This document shows positions 23,494-33,999 of a stretch of 64,000 nt of DNA, one piece after another. Within the stretch, counting starts at the first letter, position 1. Each line of letters opens with the position of its first letter. The notes below the pieces were generated by a model. The model saw only the letters and a program-made list of their open reading frames with translations, ran no database searches and was not told where the DNA came from. This DNA is from Brachypterus glaber (Eukaryota > Arthropoda > Insecta > Coleoptera > Kateretidae). The stretch lies in NCBI GenBank assembly GCA_958510825.1, contig OY294052.1:7647816-7711815 (forward strand), written 5' to 3'. The position numbers and the translations under genes were made by a program.

Positions 23494-24639
23494 TCTCTAA
23501 TTGTGCCCTTTGCTCTATTGTTAAATTATCTTTACTTTGAATTACGCTTAATTCATTTACTTCACAAGGCTGCCCTAGAAGATAATTAAAAACATGAGTC
23601 TTGCCATAATTCCCTTTTATAAACCAAGTTTTACTTCTAAAGTCTATTTGCAAACCAAATTCCCTACATAGGTCACTACCGAAAATAAAACTATGTTGCA
23701 AAGATGTTACCACTATGAATGGTATTGTCTTTCTTATTCCATCCAATGTGACTGGAATATCTACCGTTCCCAAAACATTTTGATTTGACCCATCCGCAGT
23801 TGTAACTACTAAATCCTTGTCTATTTTAATTTTTAGATTAAATTTATTAACAATGTGCAGCGCTTTAGCCCCCAAAACAGATCTATTTGCACCAGAATCT
23901 AACATTGCTATAAATTTCTGCCCAAATATTTTAAAATCTACATAAGGCCTAATGTCATTACCTACTTTAACAAAACAAGGAGCTACATTAACCTCTTTCT
24001 CATTTTCTTTAACCTTAACAACATTTGTTTTATTTTCCGCAACACAATCAGTGACTTGCGCTGGTCTTTCAACCCTAAAATCACAAATAATATCCTTATT
24101 CCTATGGATACTATTTCCCGCAAAAGCTCTACCACTTTGCGCAGGTTTTTTAACCACTTTGACAAAAGTTTTATTTTCTGCAACAACAGCATTGTTTTGC
24201 ACTGGCCTCTCAACCCCATTTATAACCGCGTCATTATTTTCTGCAACAACAGCAATGTTTTGCACTGGCCTTTCAACCCTATTTATAACCGCTTCATTAT
24301 TTTCTGCAACAACAGCAATGTTTTGCACTGGCCTTTCAACCCTATTTATAACCGCTTTATTATTTTCTGCAACAACAGCAATGTTTTGCACTGGCCTTTC
24401 AACCCTAAATACAACCGAATTATTTTTCGCTAAACTCCCTTTTATTTGAACTGGTTTTTCAACCTTACCAAAATCCTCGACCGTATTATTAAAAACTACC
24501 CCATTTTTAATTTTACTACTTGAAACTTTAAAAAATTTACTTACTTTGCTTTTCCACTGATCCCAGTCCCTTTTATCAAAAAAACTTTGTTTGGCTTTTG
24601 ACTTCACAGAGCATGCGCCAACACCATGCTCCAAACTTA
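23450..24639 (-). CDS. Retrotransposon protease frame (5-prime end of pol), truncated
   Basis: The frame lies one base back (-1) relative to gag and is probably expressed by ribosomal frameshifting at 24643-24649. The longest stand-alone reading begins at a TTG at 24634. About the first 240 residues are a low-complexity linker with 21-residue tandem repeats of the type ERPVQNIAVVAENN. An aspartic-protease domain follows, with the active-site motif FIAMLDSGANRSVL near residue 241 and a later hydrophobic IIFGSD-like strand. Such proteases mature the Gag-Pol polyprotein. The frame ends in residues encoded by the inverted LTR patch, so the downstream polymerase is lost. No frame-internal stops are seen in the protease itself. 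Confidence 0.88.
24178..24415 (-). repeat. 63-bp tandem repeats in the protease-frame linker
   Basis: About three and a half direct repeats of 63 bases encode successive 21-residue units that differ at one or two positions (Lys, Glu or Asp after the Asn pair). The period is a multiple of three, so the frame is kept. They lie between the frameshift site and the protease domain. Confidence 0.85.
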
Positions 24640-25956
24640 CTAGTTTTTTGCCTGATTATTATCATTACCCACCCCTTTATTTGATTTACTATTGCATTCA
24701 CAAACAGAAGGTTTGTTTTGAACTGGCTTTGACTTGCAATCTGGACAGTTAGGTTTTATTACACCTATCTTATTACAACCAAAACATCTTATCTGTTTTT
24801 CCGTGCAATTATTTTTTATGTGACCGAATTTGTTACAAGACCAACACTTTACTTCATTAATTTGTACTTTTGGCTTAAAATTTTGTTGAAAATTGTTACT
24901 ATTGCTGCTATTATTGGTTTGATTATAATTAAACGGTTTTAAATCATTTTCTAAATTTCTGCAATATGATAAAAGTTCTTGAACTGAATTAATTGTTATA
25001 ACAGACAGAGGTCCTACATAACAATGCAACAAATTCTTTTTAATATATTTAATTTTTGTCAATTCATCTACTTTACCCGATAATCTATTAAACAAATTCC
25101 TAATATCGCTAATAAATAGTGAGACCCTTTCTTTATAACCTTGTTTCCTATTTTTAATTTCTGTCCATATTGCATCATCAAAGTCCATTGGAAGAAAATC
25201 CTGTTTAAGTGCAGTTATTAACTCATCCCAATTTTTAACATTATCCTTTACCGAAATAAACCAATCCCAAGCCGAATCTGTAAATAAATCAACGGCCGAA
25301 TTAAACAAAACCTCTTTAGCAGTATTTCTAGCCAACCTAACTTGTTCTATTTTTTCTAAAAATCTAACAGTATTTTTTGAATTGCCATCAAAAGTTATTT
25401 TCCACTTATATACCGGTACACTACCCTGCGAAATATTGCTAACACCACTACTATTTAAATTAACCAAGTTATTAGTTACCATTTCAGAATTAAAACTAGA
25501 CACAGTGACCGTTTGTGCGTTATCCACTTTTTGTTCTAATTTTTCAAGGTAATCACATTCATATGAAAGTAATCTAATTTGGTGGTCATCAACAAAATCT
25601 TGAAAAGTCTCTAATTCATCCTGCGCTCTATAAGAAGGTGCATTATTTAACCTATTTTTAACATGAAAAATTCTAGAGTCAATTTTCTTACGATCCCCCC
25701 CAGCAGATTCACTTAAATTATCAAATTCATTTATTAATCTAGATAAAGCAATTTGACTTTGCGTAATTTCCGCCCTTTCTCTTTCAACTTCTATTTTTGG
25801 GTCCGAAAAAATATTAAAATTATCTAATAACAGTTTCTTAAGTGCTTTTCTTTTTACTTCAATATCTAACCGCGTAGACCTTTTTCTGATAAGCAATTCA
25901 TAATTTACCTCATGGTTCAGCAAAAGATTGGGATCCATATTTAATAAATTTCCCAA
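24640..25956 (-). CDS. Gag polyprotein of the LTR retrotransposon
   Basis: A complete 438-residue frame from an ATG at 25956 to a TAG at 24640-24642. The N-terminal half is charged and helical-looking. The middle carries a retrotransposon-gag capsid-like segment, with Trp-rich positions around WDWFISVKDNVKNWDELI. Two zinc-knuckle motifs lie near the C-terminus. The first, residues 371-384, is a canonical Cys-x2-Cys-x4-His-x4-Cys. The second, residues 391-404, has Val in place of His. Gag forms the particle and packages RNA. The gene is intact, consistent with a recent insertion. The stop overlaps a -1 frameshift site that leads into the protease frame. Confidence 0.92.
   Translation of the reverse strand: MGNLLNMDPNLLLNHEVNYELLIRKRSTRLDIEVKRKALKKLLLDNFNIFSDPKIEVERERAEITQSQIALSRLINEFDNLSESAGGDRKKIDSRIFHVKNRLNNAPSYRAQDELETFQDFVDDHQIRLLSYECDYLEKLEQKVDNAQTVTVSSFNSEMVTNNLVNLNSSGVSNISQGSVPVYKWKITFDGNSKNTVRFLEKIEQVRLARNTAKEVLFNSAVDLFTDSAWDWFISVKDNVKNWDELITALKQDFLPMDFDDAIWTEIKNRKQGYKERVSLFISDIRNLFNRLSGKVDELTKIKYIKKNLLHCYVGPLSVITINSVQELLSYCRNLENDLKPFNYNQTNNSSNSNNFQQNFKPKVQINEVKCWSCNKFGHIKNNCTEKQIRCFGCNKIGVIKPNCPDCKSKPVQNKPSVCECNSKSNKGVGNDNNQAKN
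24643..24649 (-). promoter_or_regulatory. -1 ribosomal frameshift slippery site A AAA AAC
   Basis: On the minus strand the gag frame reads GCA AAA AAC TAG. The heptamer A AAA AAC is in the correct phase for -1 slippage and sits immediately before the gag stop. A -1 shift opens the protease frame with no intervening stop. A downstream pseudoknot was not worked out. Confidence 0.8.
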
Positions 25957-26310
25957 AAATTACAAAATAAAAAATTATCACAGAGGCTGGCTATACCGTA
26001 AAAAAAAACTTTGAAACACAAAAAAAAATCATAAACCGTAGCTGGTCTATCAATTACCGATTTGAAAAAATATCTCAATTTTATTCAAATACACTCAAAC
26101 ACAGAAAATGCCCAAAAAATAAAAACAGCTGTATCACCAAAAAATTTACCACAACTATTTTTGTCATTACTTCCCAATCACAGCATAGTCCGTCTTGTAT
26201 AAAGCTTATAATGGAGAAGGAGGGTGGGGAGAATTAACGACAAAAATTTTACTACAAATTAAGCAAAAATTAAAAATCAAAAATTTCTTAAATTGAACTC
26301 TAAAATCCAA
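25957..26310 (-). other. Retrotransposon leader between primer site and gag
   Basis: About 350 bases of AT-rich untranslated leader. It contains a purine-rich stretch near 26210-26230 on the plus strand. Packaging signals are expected here in such elements, but none can be identified by eye. Confidence 0.6.
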
Positions 26311-26328
26311 AAATAACGTTGGGCGCCA
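26311..26328 (-). other. Primer-binding site, tRNA-Lys type
   Basis: On the minus strand TGGCGCCCAACGT lies five bases inside the 5-prime LTR. TGG pairs with the CCA tail of a tRNA, and the 13 bases match the 3-prime end of the tRNA-Lys isoacceptor used by several retroelements. The match stops after 13 bases. Confidence 0.8.
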
Positions 26329-26333
26329 TAATT

Positions 26334-28546
26334 TGTAACCCTTGCCTTGGTGTTAAAAAAATTGTAACCTACAATTTATAAAATATCCAAGGAGAAAGGC
26401 TGCATACCACGGAGCTATTAAAGTTTTTGGAGAGCGTGGGTCGCGGGTGGAGTTCCTTATAATTTTTGATTATAACTAGTCGTTATATTTGTGGGCGCCA
26501 GTCTAAAATAGACAAGTGAGGGGGCATAAGCTTTATATCAAAACAAAACACAGCTGAAAAATAGATTGACAAATAATGCACAAAAAGTTAATTAATTATT
26601 AGTTTTATTAACAATAGTGAGACAAAAAAAAAATAAATATTGATTGATAACAAAATGTTACAATAGCTTTTATCCGTAGGATCGTGCCGCACAAATGTGA
26701 ACTTTCTCTGAAATAAATAGCATTTCCAGGTTTTTTGGTATGCACCCCAAAGTAAACTATTTAATGATATTCACTCCAGAGCAAGTAAATTAGCAAATGT
26801 TTTCCTTTAATGGAAATTTGGATCCTACAGATAAATTTTAAGAATCTATTTAACCTTTAATAATGAGTACTCATGTTAAGGCCGGCCGATAATAAGTATA
26901 ACTTATTCATAAAATTAATCTTAGACATACATTAAACATTTTAAAGATACATTAGTCGATATCAATTTACAATTACAAAATAATCCGGTGATGATACAGC
27001 TCCATGAAGGGAGACAACATTTGGTTTTTCGCTTGGAATCTCAAACGGAACAATACAAATATGCTTGATAAATACCTTAAAAATCCATAGAGTCACCTTG
27101 GCAGTTAACTAGAAGGAAATGTGTCCCACCTTGGACATATGACGATTTCCAACTATTGGAACCCCAAGAATCCACTAACCAGAACGAATAACTGGAGTGG
27201 TACATTCAGAGAACCAACAATACAGGATACCAAGCTTCATCTCTACTAATTAGGTGCTTCTCAGAAATCGTATCAAACAAACGACCAAGAAATCGATCGA
27301 AATTCGAACCGGCGTGCGACCCAGCGTGCGACTCAGCGTGCGTCTCAGCGTGCGACTCAGCGAGCGTCTCAGCTTGCGACTCAGCGTGCGACTCAGCGTG
27401 CGACCCTATAATTGGAAAAGAAGGAAACCCTTTTAATTCCAAATATACTTAAAAATAAAGTAAAAACAATTAAGAATAGATGGATAACTTACGGTTTTAT
27501 TCGCCAAACCGGTGGCTTCCAATTTCGTTTCTTGTAGAAAGGTTTTTTATTCCTACATAAAAAATATAACCGTTAAAATCGATCATGACACAAAAATAAC
27601 GATTTGCTTACCTAGGAGTGTTTTATCTATCCATTTTGTACTTAAATTATAGAATACGCTTAAACCAAGCATTAACATTCATTTAATTAAGTGAAATACA
27701 CCAATTAAAAAGTTTTTAGACACTTTCTACTTATTGCGACTTGCTGCCTCGCCCATTTTAACAAGAAGGACGCTATGAAGATAGCTTCGATCTGTCAAAA
27801 ACAAATCTTAAAAACTTAATTTTATTTGTTTTGAAAATTAATTGTTTTTAGTTAAAAGGTTCATTAAACTGGCTTAAGAATTATTATAATTAACTTTGAT
27901 TGTTTAAATTTCAATAATTATCAAAAATATGATTTCCTGGCATGAAGTTAGCAACTTATCAAATTAAAAAAAAAACAATTTTACTGAAGCAAAATTAGCT
28001 AATACTATTTTAATACGTTTTACAATACATTTTAAAGCAATTTTAAATGCTCTAAATAAAACTAAGCCCGAAATATCTTAAAATAATCTTTTTACAAAAT
28101 ATTACAAAATCTGCATACTAGCGACATCTATGCGCCAAATCCTGCACACCACTTGCGACAGAAGCCTGAAGCTATATATTTGGTTTGTAGACCAAATATT
28201 TTTGACGTGTGAGGTTAGGTTTAATTTTGAAAACTAAATATTGAAGTTTATTTAGTTTTTCTTTATAATTAATGTATATTTATGGAAATCCAAGCCTAGA
28301 ATAAGAATTGACAGTGCTCCTAGTGATCCTACGATTGTGGCATGTTTAGAAATTCTGCTTTCGGAGAATACCATCCTAAACATGGGCCCCCATAAACATA
28401 ATATGAGACAAAATACTTAAAAATGATACCTATGACGTTCTAGGAAATAACAAACAGGTAAATTAAACAAGTTTAATTGTATGGGGCTACCATTACAATA
28501 TAAAATGTTATAATTTTAGTAAACCGAGCTAAAAGCAAAGGTTACA
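26334..28546 (-). repeat. 5-prime LTR
   Basis: This 2213-bp direct copy of 19420-21632 contains the same 12-bp minisatellite (27312-27406). As the 5-prime LTR it should carry the element's promoter and polyadenylation signals, which I could not pinpoint. Confidence 0.93.
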
Positions 28547-28550
28547 ATAT

Positions 28551-29210
28551 GCATAAAGTAATCTTCTAATGAAAAGAAGTAAAAAAAAGCTGTCGTAAAA
28601 AGTGCCGCTCGGAACTGTCACGTTTGTCCGCGAAACGGTTTCAATAACAGTAAAACCAGAAGAAGTCGTATTGAAGCCATACTATACGAGGGTCTTTTCT
28701 AAAAGTTGGTTTATGCACTTTAAAAATAAAATATTTATTGATATAAAACTAAAACTTGTTTAATTGATGTGAAAGAGAAAAAAATTATGAACTTGCATCG
28801 AATACTACACGCTACTTTATAGTTTTCGCTTTACATACGGTCAATGAAGAGCCTATAGTAATTTTAGCCAATTTCTGATTTTAGATTTTAGATAATTTTT
28901 AATTTAGGGTAGTTTTATGCCCATTGTAGCATGGCTAAGCTAATTACCTTGTTAAGGTAATCCAAAGTTATACATTCAAGAGTTTCGCGGTTTTACGATT
29001 TATTGAAATCAAATGACTTTCTTGTCATTACTTTTGATTCCAAAGAACATGCATTCTGGAAGTTTGATACTACATCTATTTTACAGAACATTAATAAGAA
29101 AGATAATTAAAAATATAAAAAGCCTAGCCACTTTAAATCTAAATTCTTATCATCCATCCATTTAATTCAGATTTTTATGATGAAAAACGCAATTAAGTTC
29201 ATATAATAGA
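28551..29210. other. Spacer after the LTR element
   Basis: AT-rich with a slightly GC-richer patch at 28590-28680. No gene or repeat could be supported. Confidence 0.4.
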
Positions 29211-29463
29211 TTATTTGTCTAGCTTTGTTACACAAAATTCGTAAGGTAAAGCCCATAAAAAACCGAAAAAGAAGAAAATAGTCTGAAAGGTATATATGTG
29301 AAATAAATTCTCGATCCCCGGTATACAAAGGCCGGTAGCATTTTCAGTTGGTTGCGAACGAATGAAAGGTAGCCCTAAAGTCAGAGTCCCGTTAACTGCA
29401 CGTCTTTTTCCATCGGATACCGGTTCTCTCGAACGTGTGTACACCGAGATACGTATCGAGATG
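29211..29463 (-). CDS. Possible exon of an unidentified host gene
   Basis: On the minus strand a textbook acceptor (pyrimidine run ending TTACAG) sits directly before 29463. The open frame behind it has clearly higher GC than its surroundings for about 170 bases. Its first 55 or so residues are non-repetitive, including VSDGKRRAVNG and GLPFIRSQPTENATG. After about 29295 the composition falls back to AT-rich and the translation becomes hydrophobic and implausible, so the true exon may end earlier. I do not recognise the protein. It could instead be a fragment of an unfamiliar repeat. Confidence 0.3.
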
Positions 29464-29492
29464 CTGTAAGAAAGAAATGGAATATGGGACAC

Positions 29493-30453
29493 GATATTTT
29501 ATCTCTCCTTCCGCCTAACAATGTTACTTTAGTGTCAACCACTATTATCCTTTCTACTATGCACTATAGGATGCCTATATTTCTTCGAAAACATTTATTG
29601 ATACTATATAAATTTATATTGGCGACCGGGCGCGCCCTATAGAGTACAAATGAACATGATATCTGGAAAATTCTTAGGAAGTAACAAAAACTTTAGTTCA
29701 AATCAAATCATTTATTTTCCAGAACTTTTATAAAAAGTATAACATCATCCTGGGGTTTGTACTTTTAATCAAATAAATGGAATTTTTTTTCGCATTTGTT
29801 AAAGTAAACTACCGTTACTGTCCGTTTATATACAGATAAATATGTCACTTAATCCGGCTCGAAGGACCACACATTTTAATATTTAATAAACACTTATTTT
29901 GATACGGTGTCTATTAGGTTCAATTTTAAGCCAGCATTGCTAAAAGAATAATTTAAAGTATCTACATTAATAAATATTTCTGTTTGATGTTTTCAACCTA
30001 GTCAAAGATAAAGTTTAACCTGATATGCTTTTAAGCAGTGTTAGTATTTGTTTATTTGGAGAATTGTGGAGAGAACATGCAAAAACTGATAAATTCACTT
30101 TTTGCATATTTTGACCTACGTATCGATTCTTACTAATTTTGTAGCGCTTTCTTGATATAGCGTATCTTATACAAGCAAAAGCCGATAATTATATGACCTA
30201 TAAACAGTTTTCGCCAGTTTTAGGATTTTTTAATTTTTTTGTACAAATCTGTACAAATTTTCTGCTAATATCTCGAAATTGGAAACATGGATTTATCGGT
30301 GTTTTCATGTTTGCTCCACAATTACAGAGAGTCCTAAATAAGCAATTGAGTAGATTCCACAAACTATCATAAAAACAGATGAATTATCGACCTCAATAGA
30401 TTTTATTGCAAAAACTAATAACTGCTGGCTATTTAATTTAAAAAAAAAAACTA
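29493..30453. other. Spacer, nothing recognised
   Basis: AT-rich, with no supported coding frame, RNA gene or repeat boundary. Confidence 0.4.
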
Positions 30454-31030
30454 CAGCCTGTTCCAGAACTCGCGTACAGAAATCTGAGGGTATATTAAAA
30501 ACCCTCTGGAAAATATGAAAAAAACGTCAAAAAAAATCCATCTTCGTTCAATTCAAAAATAAGAACGCTTTAAGTGGACCAATACTGTTGCTGATGTTAA
30601 ATTACCTTTAAAAGTTGAATTTGTAGCTATGGAAGCAAATTTAATTATTGCAGGTACATATTCTGTAGGTTGGCATGGTGATTAATGTGACATAAATATT
30701 TATTAATGTCAAAAAAACACCGCCGGATAAAGTGACCCTATAAAAATAGAATATTTGATAGCCTCTTTCGGTTTTTTTTCAAAATATAATAACCTAAAAA
30801 GATTCTAAAGTTGAAAGTCTCAAACAATGCACGTGTCAACAATTACAAGTCCAAACCATAGTTATAAGTAGGAAAAACTAATTTGTAGGTAATTTAACTT
30901 CAGCAACAGGATTGGTCAGATTAAATAGCTTCCTTTTTAATTAGTATTGAAGATGGATTTTTTTTTCATATTTTCCAGAGGGTTTTTAATATACCCTTAA
31001 ATTTTTGTACGCCAGTTCTGGAACAGGCTG
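30454..31030. mobile_element. 577-bp TA-target MITE with CAGCCTGTTCCAGAACT ends
   Basis: Both ends read CAGCCTGTTCCAGAACT inward and continue as about 95-base inverted arms including AAAACCCTCTGGAAAAT. TA flanks both sides (30452-30453, 31031-31032). One end is shared with the right end of the element at 41627-42357. No transposase is present. Confidence 0.82.
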
Positions 31031-31316
31031 TATAAAGTTAATTGTGTTGTTTAGAAATCAATGGGTTCTATATTTATTAGGGATCTACCTACTTTTGAAT
31101 ATATTTTTTAAACTATTTTACCTTTGCTGTTAAAGTATAATTAGACGGTTTCGCATCATTTGTAGTTAGAAAAAGACAGCTTAACAAGACCTAAACACCT
31201 ATTAAACAGCCTAAAACTAGGTTAAGAGGCCTTTGTAGTATAACTTTTTTGTGTTTGGTAAAAGAATCCCAGTATTTTAATTAATTACTTTTATATACAA
31301 AAAATAGTTTATAATC

Positions 31317-31882
31317 AGTGGCGAAAAGTTAATTTTTTCGATTGAGTAGGTTTTTAGATGCCGATGGCCTCCGGCCACTTTTTTTTACACAGTATTTCAT
31401 ATTTATAATTTGTAAACAAACTCGTCTTATCTTTCCATGATTCTGCGATGTGAAAAAAAGTTAAATTGATAAACCTTTTACTAAAAACACTAGTATAAAA
31501 ATTATTCCTGTAGAAACAAAATTTGCTTATAAAATCTCTTTTATATTATTATTATTATTATTATTTTATATTTTCGTTAATGGCACATGTCAACGTTTTT
31601 ACTGTTGTGTAAATTGGACCATGCCAATTGGCTTATGACGCATGCGCACCTTGCGTTTCCAAGGTAACTCAAAGATTGTTTACAAGCGGTAAGGTTTAAA
31701 AAAAACTATATATTTAATGGAAATACTATAATTTAAAAAAAAACGTTAAAAACAACAAGTTTTAGTTTGCGGGCCCAAAAAGCGTTTTGGGGCTAGGGCC
31801 ACAAAGTCTAACTTTTCGCTCGCTAAACATGAACAATAGGTGTCGCTTTTAGAATCAATCGAATAAAAAAAAAACTAGATTA
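31317..31882. mobile_element. Putative MITE, copy 1 of the TTTTTCGATTGAGTAGG family
   Basis: The left end region with TTCGATTGAGTAGGTTTTTAG and the right end region with TTTTAGAATCAATCG are shared with 39424-40080. The two ends are weakly inverted relative to each other. A GC-rich run (GGCCTCCGGCC) and a TTA microsatellite (about 31547-31565) lie inside. Confidence 0.5.
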
Positions 31883-32618
31883 CATTGCGTTTAATAAAAT
31901 TAATTACAAATAAGAATTTTAGAAGTAATTTTACGTGTCTTTTAGCAAATTAAAAGTTAGCACTTTTCCAGCATCGACGTGATATGTTGAAAAAGCAGCT
32001 TTAAAGCTTTCGAGTTTGTGCGTGTAATTGGATAGAATCTGAATTTAATTATCGCGTAATTAAATTCAACAAGTTTCGCAGGTACGAAATTAAAAGAAGT
32101 CTCGAAGTTGGTTCTTTTACACGATCTTTCATGGAGCTAGTAAACATTATTTTCTCCCGTCCTCCATTTTGATTCCAATTGTCCAACATAAAGTAAAAAA
32201 ATATATATTTTATGTTGGTAACACTGTGTTGCGTTAGATAGGAATATTTTCTTTGTTAGAGATGTGTCTTTTCATTTCACTTCAGTAGTCAGTAAAAGTT
32301 TCTTTTTGTCATTGTTTTGTTGCAACAGTTTGTTATATATGTAAAAACTAAATCAATATGTTATACTACACAGATATTTATTTATTTTTACCAGTAATTT
32401 AAATATAAAAATATAATTCTTCGCACATTTATGTATGTTTTGAGTTTGTTTTCGAGGTTTTTCTGTTATTTTTACTACGCGTTTGGTGTTTTGTGCTAGA
32501 AGAGTGAACATTTTATTTTATTATAGACTATATAATAGCGTTTTTGAACTTTTAAAGTCTTTCTGTGTTTTTTGTATATTTTATAGTGCTTTGTCAAAGA
32601 ACTAGTAAAGTCTTTGCA
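31883..32618. other. Spacer upstream of a possible first exon
   Basis: AT-rich with no repeat boundary recognised. If the 32619 exon is real, part of this would be promoter and 5-prime untranslated region, but no core promoter element stands out. Confidence 0.35.
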
Positions 32619-32692
32619 ATGACGTGTTTTATAAAATGTTGTAGAAACATAAAACGACCTCTACCTGCAGACAGCAGTATCATATTTTTTAG
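32619..32692 (+). CDS. Candidate THAP-like first exon
   Basis: An ATG at 32619 opens 24 codons that run to AG followed by a consensus GTAAGT donor at 32693. The peptide begins MTCFIKCCRN and ends SIIFFR. The Cys-x4-Cys spacing near the start, a basic residue pair, and a bulky-hydrophobic FFR end at the splice point resemble the N-terminus of THAP zinc-finger proteins, where the domain continues as a Phe-Pro segment. Only this exon is visible; no second exon was found before the next repeats. THAP domains occur in host transcription factors and in P-element-type transposases, so either origin is possible. Confidence 0.28.
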
Positions 32693-32879
32693 GTAAGTTT
32701 GATTTTTTTTAATATAACATAAGAAAACATTAAAAAGTAAGGTTATGTCGTTTATTTATTTACATTTTACCCACTAATTTAAATTTCCCGGCTGATTTCT
32801 GACGTAACTTCCGATCAAAATGGAGGACTCGTAAATTTGTATATAACCTTGAGATGACAGCTCATCTATGTTCTTTGTC

Positions 32880-33235
32880 TATAGTCCACCCCCAAAATTA
32901 AGATTAATCTTCATTCGATAAAAAATAAACTTTGATGATTTATATAATTTTATATTGGCTATAAAATGGCGGATTTATGTTTTTTTCACTTATTATGTTT
33001 TTTTTTAATGGAACACCCTGTAATTTTTTACATTTGTGATTTCAGTCAGTGAATTCAAAAAAGGAAACAATTACAGGGTGCTCCATTAAAAAAAAACATT
33101 TATGCTACTTCCGGCTAAAACAAAAATTTAAATCCGCCATTTTATGGCCTATAAAACTATATAAATCACCAAAGTTTCGTTTTTATCGAATGAACATTAA
33201 TCTTAATTTTTGGGGTGGACATAAATAAAACTCAC
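32880..33235. mobile_element. Two facing copies of a CAGGGTG/CCGGGTGAG MITE
   Basis: Arms at about 32880-33018 and 33064-33235 are inverted copies. They share AATTAAGATTAAT and a segment on AAATGGCGGATTTA. The CAGGGTG-type ends face each other across a 45-50 base spacer. The outer end of the right copy reads ACTCACCCGGTAT. A related element is at 48365-48777. Confidence 0.65.
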
Positions 33236-33241
33236 CCGGTA

Positions 33242-33999
33242 TGTAAAACTCACCCGGTATGTAAAATTCAACCGGAAGAAAATAACCTGTTAAAAGTGTC
33301 CACCAGCTTCCCTACTATACTGTAGTTGATCTAATGGTGTATCGTCGGAAAAAGGACGAAAAGAAAACATTGCGGTAATTTAACTTTGTAAACTGACAAA
33401 CAAAAATGTTGTTACAGAATTCCATGAACACTTCAGCAGCTGTGATATTCTGCGGAAAATTGATATTAGTTCAATTTACATATTTCTTATATGGATAACA
33501 TCTGTCATCTAAAATAAATATTAGGACTATTTTTTTATTTCTTTACTTAAAATACATGAATAAATATTTACAAAAAAAAAAAACAAGTTATGAGATACAG
33601 CTATTATAGCTAAACTATAACTGTAAAGTTTTTTTTTTAACTGCTCTCCTTCAGAATGAATTAATATTTTAATTTAAAATAAACTGTATTATGCATAAAA
33701 GTTTATTGCCTAAAAACGTTTTGTTTCGGTATTTATTCAGCAAAATTATCTGTTTATTTTCTATTTGGTATGCGAAGTAACTTTTTTAGCAGATATTAGA
33801 ATTTCAAATTAATAGATTAAATTTTAAGTCGCAGTTGAAATACCGTCAAGTTGGGATCCCAGGGTATACTTTGATTATCACTTTTTTGAAGTCAGTACAA
33901 GCTACTTAAAAAAAAAAACAAGCCTTAAGATATGTAATTCTACGCATTTCATTATATACTATGCACAGTGGATGATATATTGCATTTCAATAACTCATA
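33242..33999. other. Spacer, nothing recognised
   Basis: AT-rich sequence with no supported feature. Confidence 0.4.

Larger units (their letters stand above)
19420..28546 (-). mobile_element. Ty3/gypsy-type LTR retrotransposon, internally rearranged
   Basis: A 9127-bp element on the minus strand, flanked by ATAT at 19416-19419 and 28547-28550. The LTRs are 2213 bp each and run TGTAAC..GTTACA as written on the plus strand. In minus-strand order it has a tRNA-Lys-type primer site, gag, a -1 frameshift site, protease, an inverted 227-bp LTR fragment, a C-terminal integrase piece, and a polypurine tract. Reverse transcriptase and RNase H are absent, so it cannot move unaided. Very long LTRs, a Lys primer and a 34-residue spacing between the last two integrase acids recall the Osvaldo/Ulysses/Woot group; that placement is an inference. 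Confidence 0.92.

Noticed and set aside
23952..24449. 165-codon plus-strand frame and related shorter ones
   Set aside because: Shadow of the protease-linker tandem repeats on the other strand.
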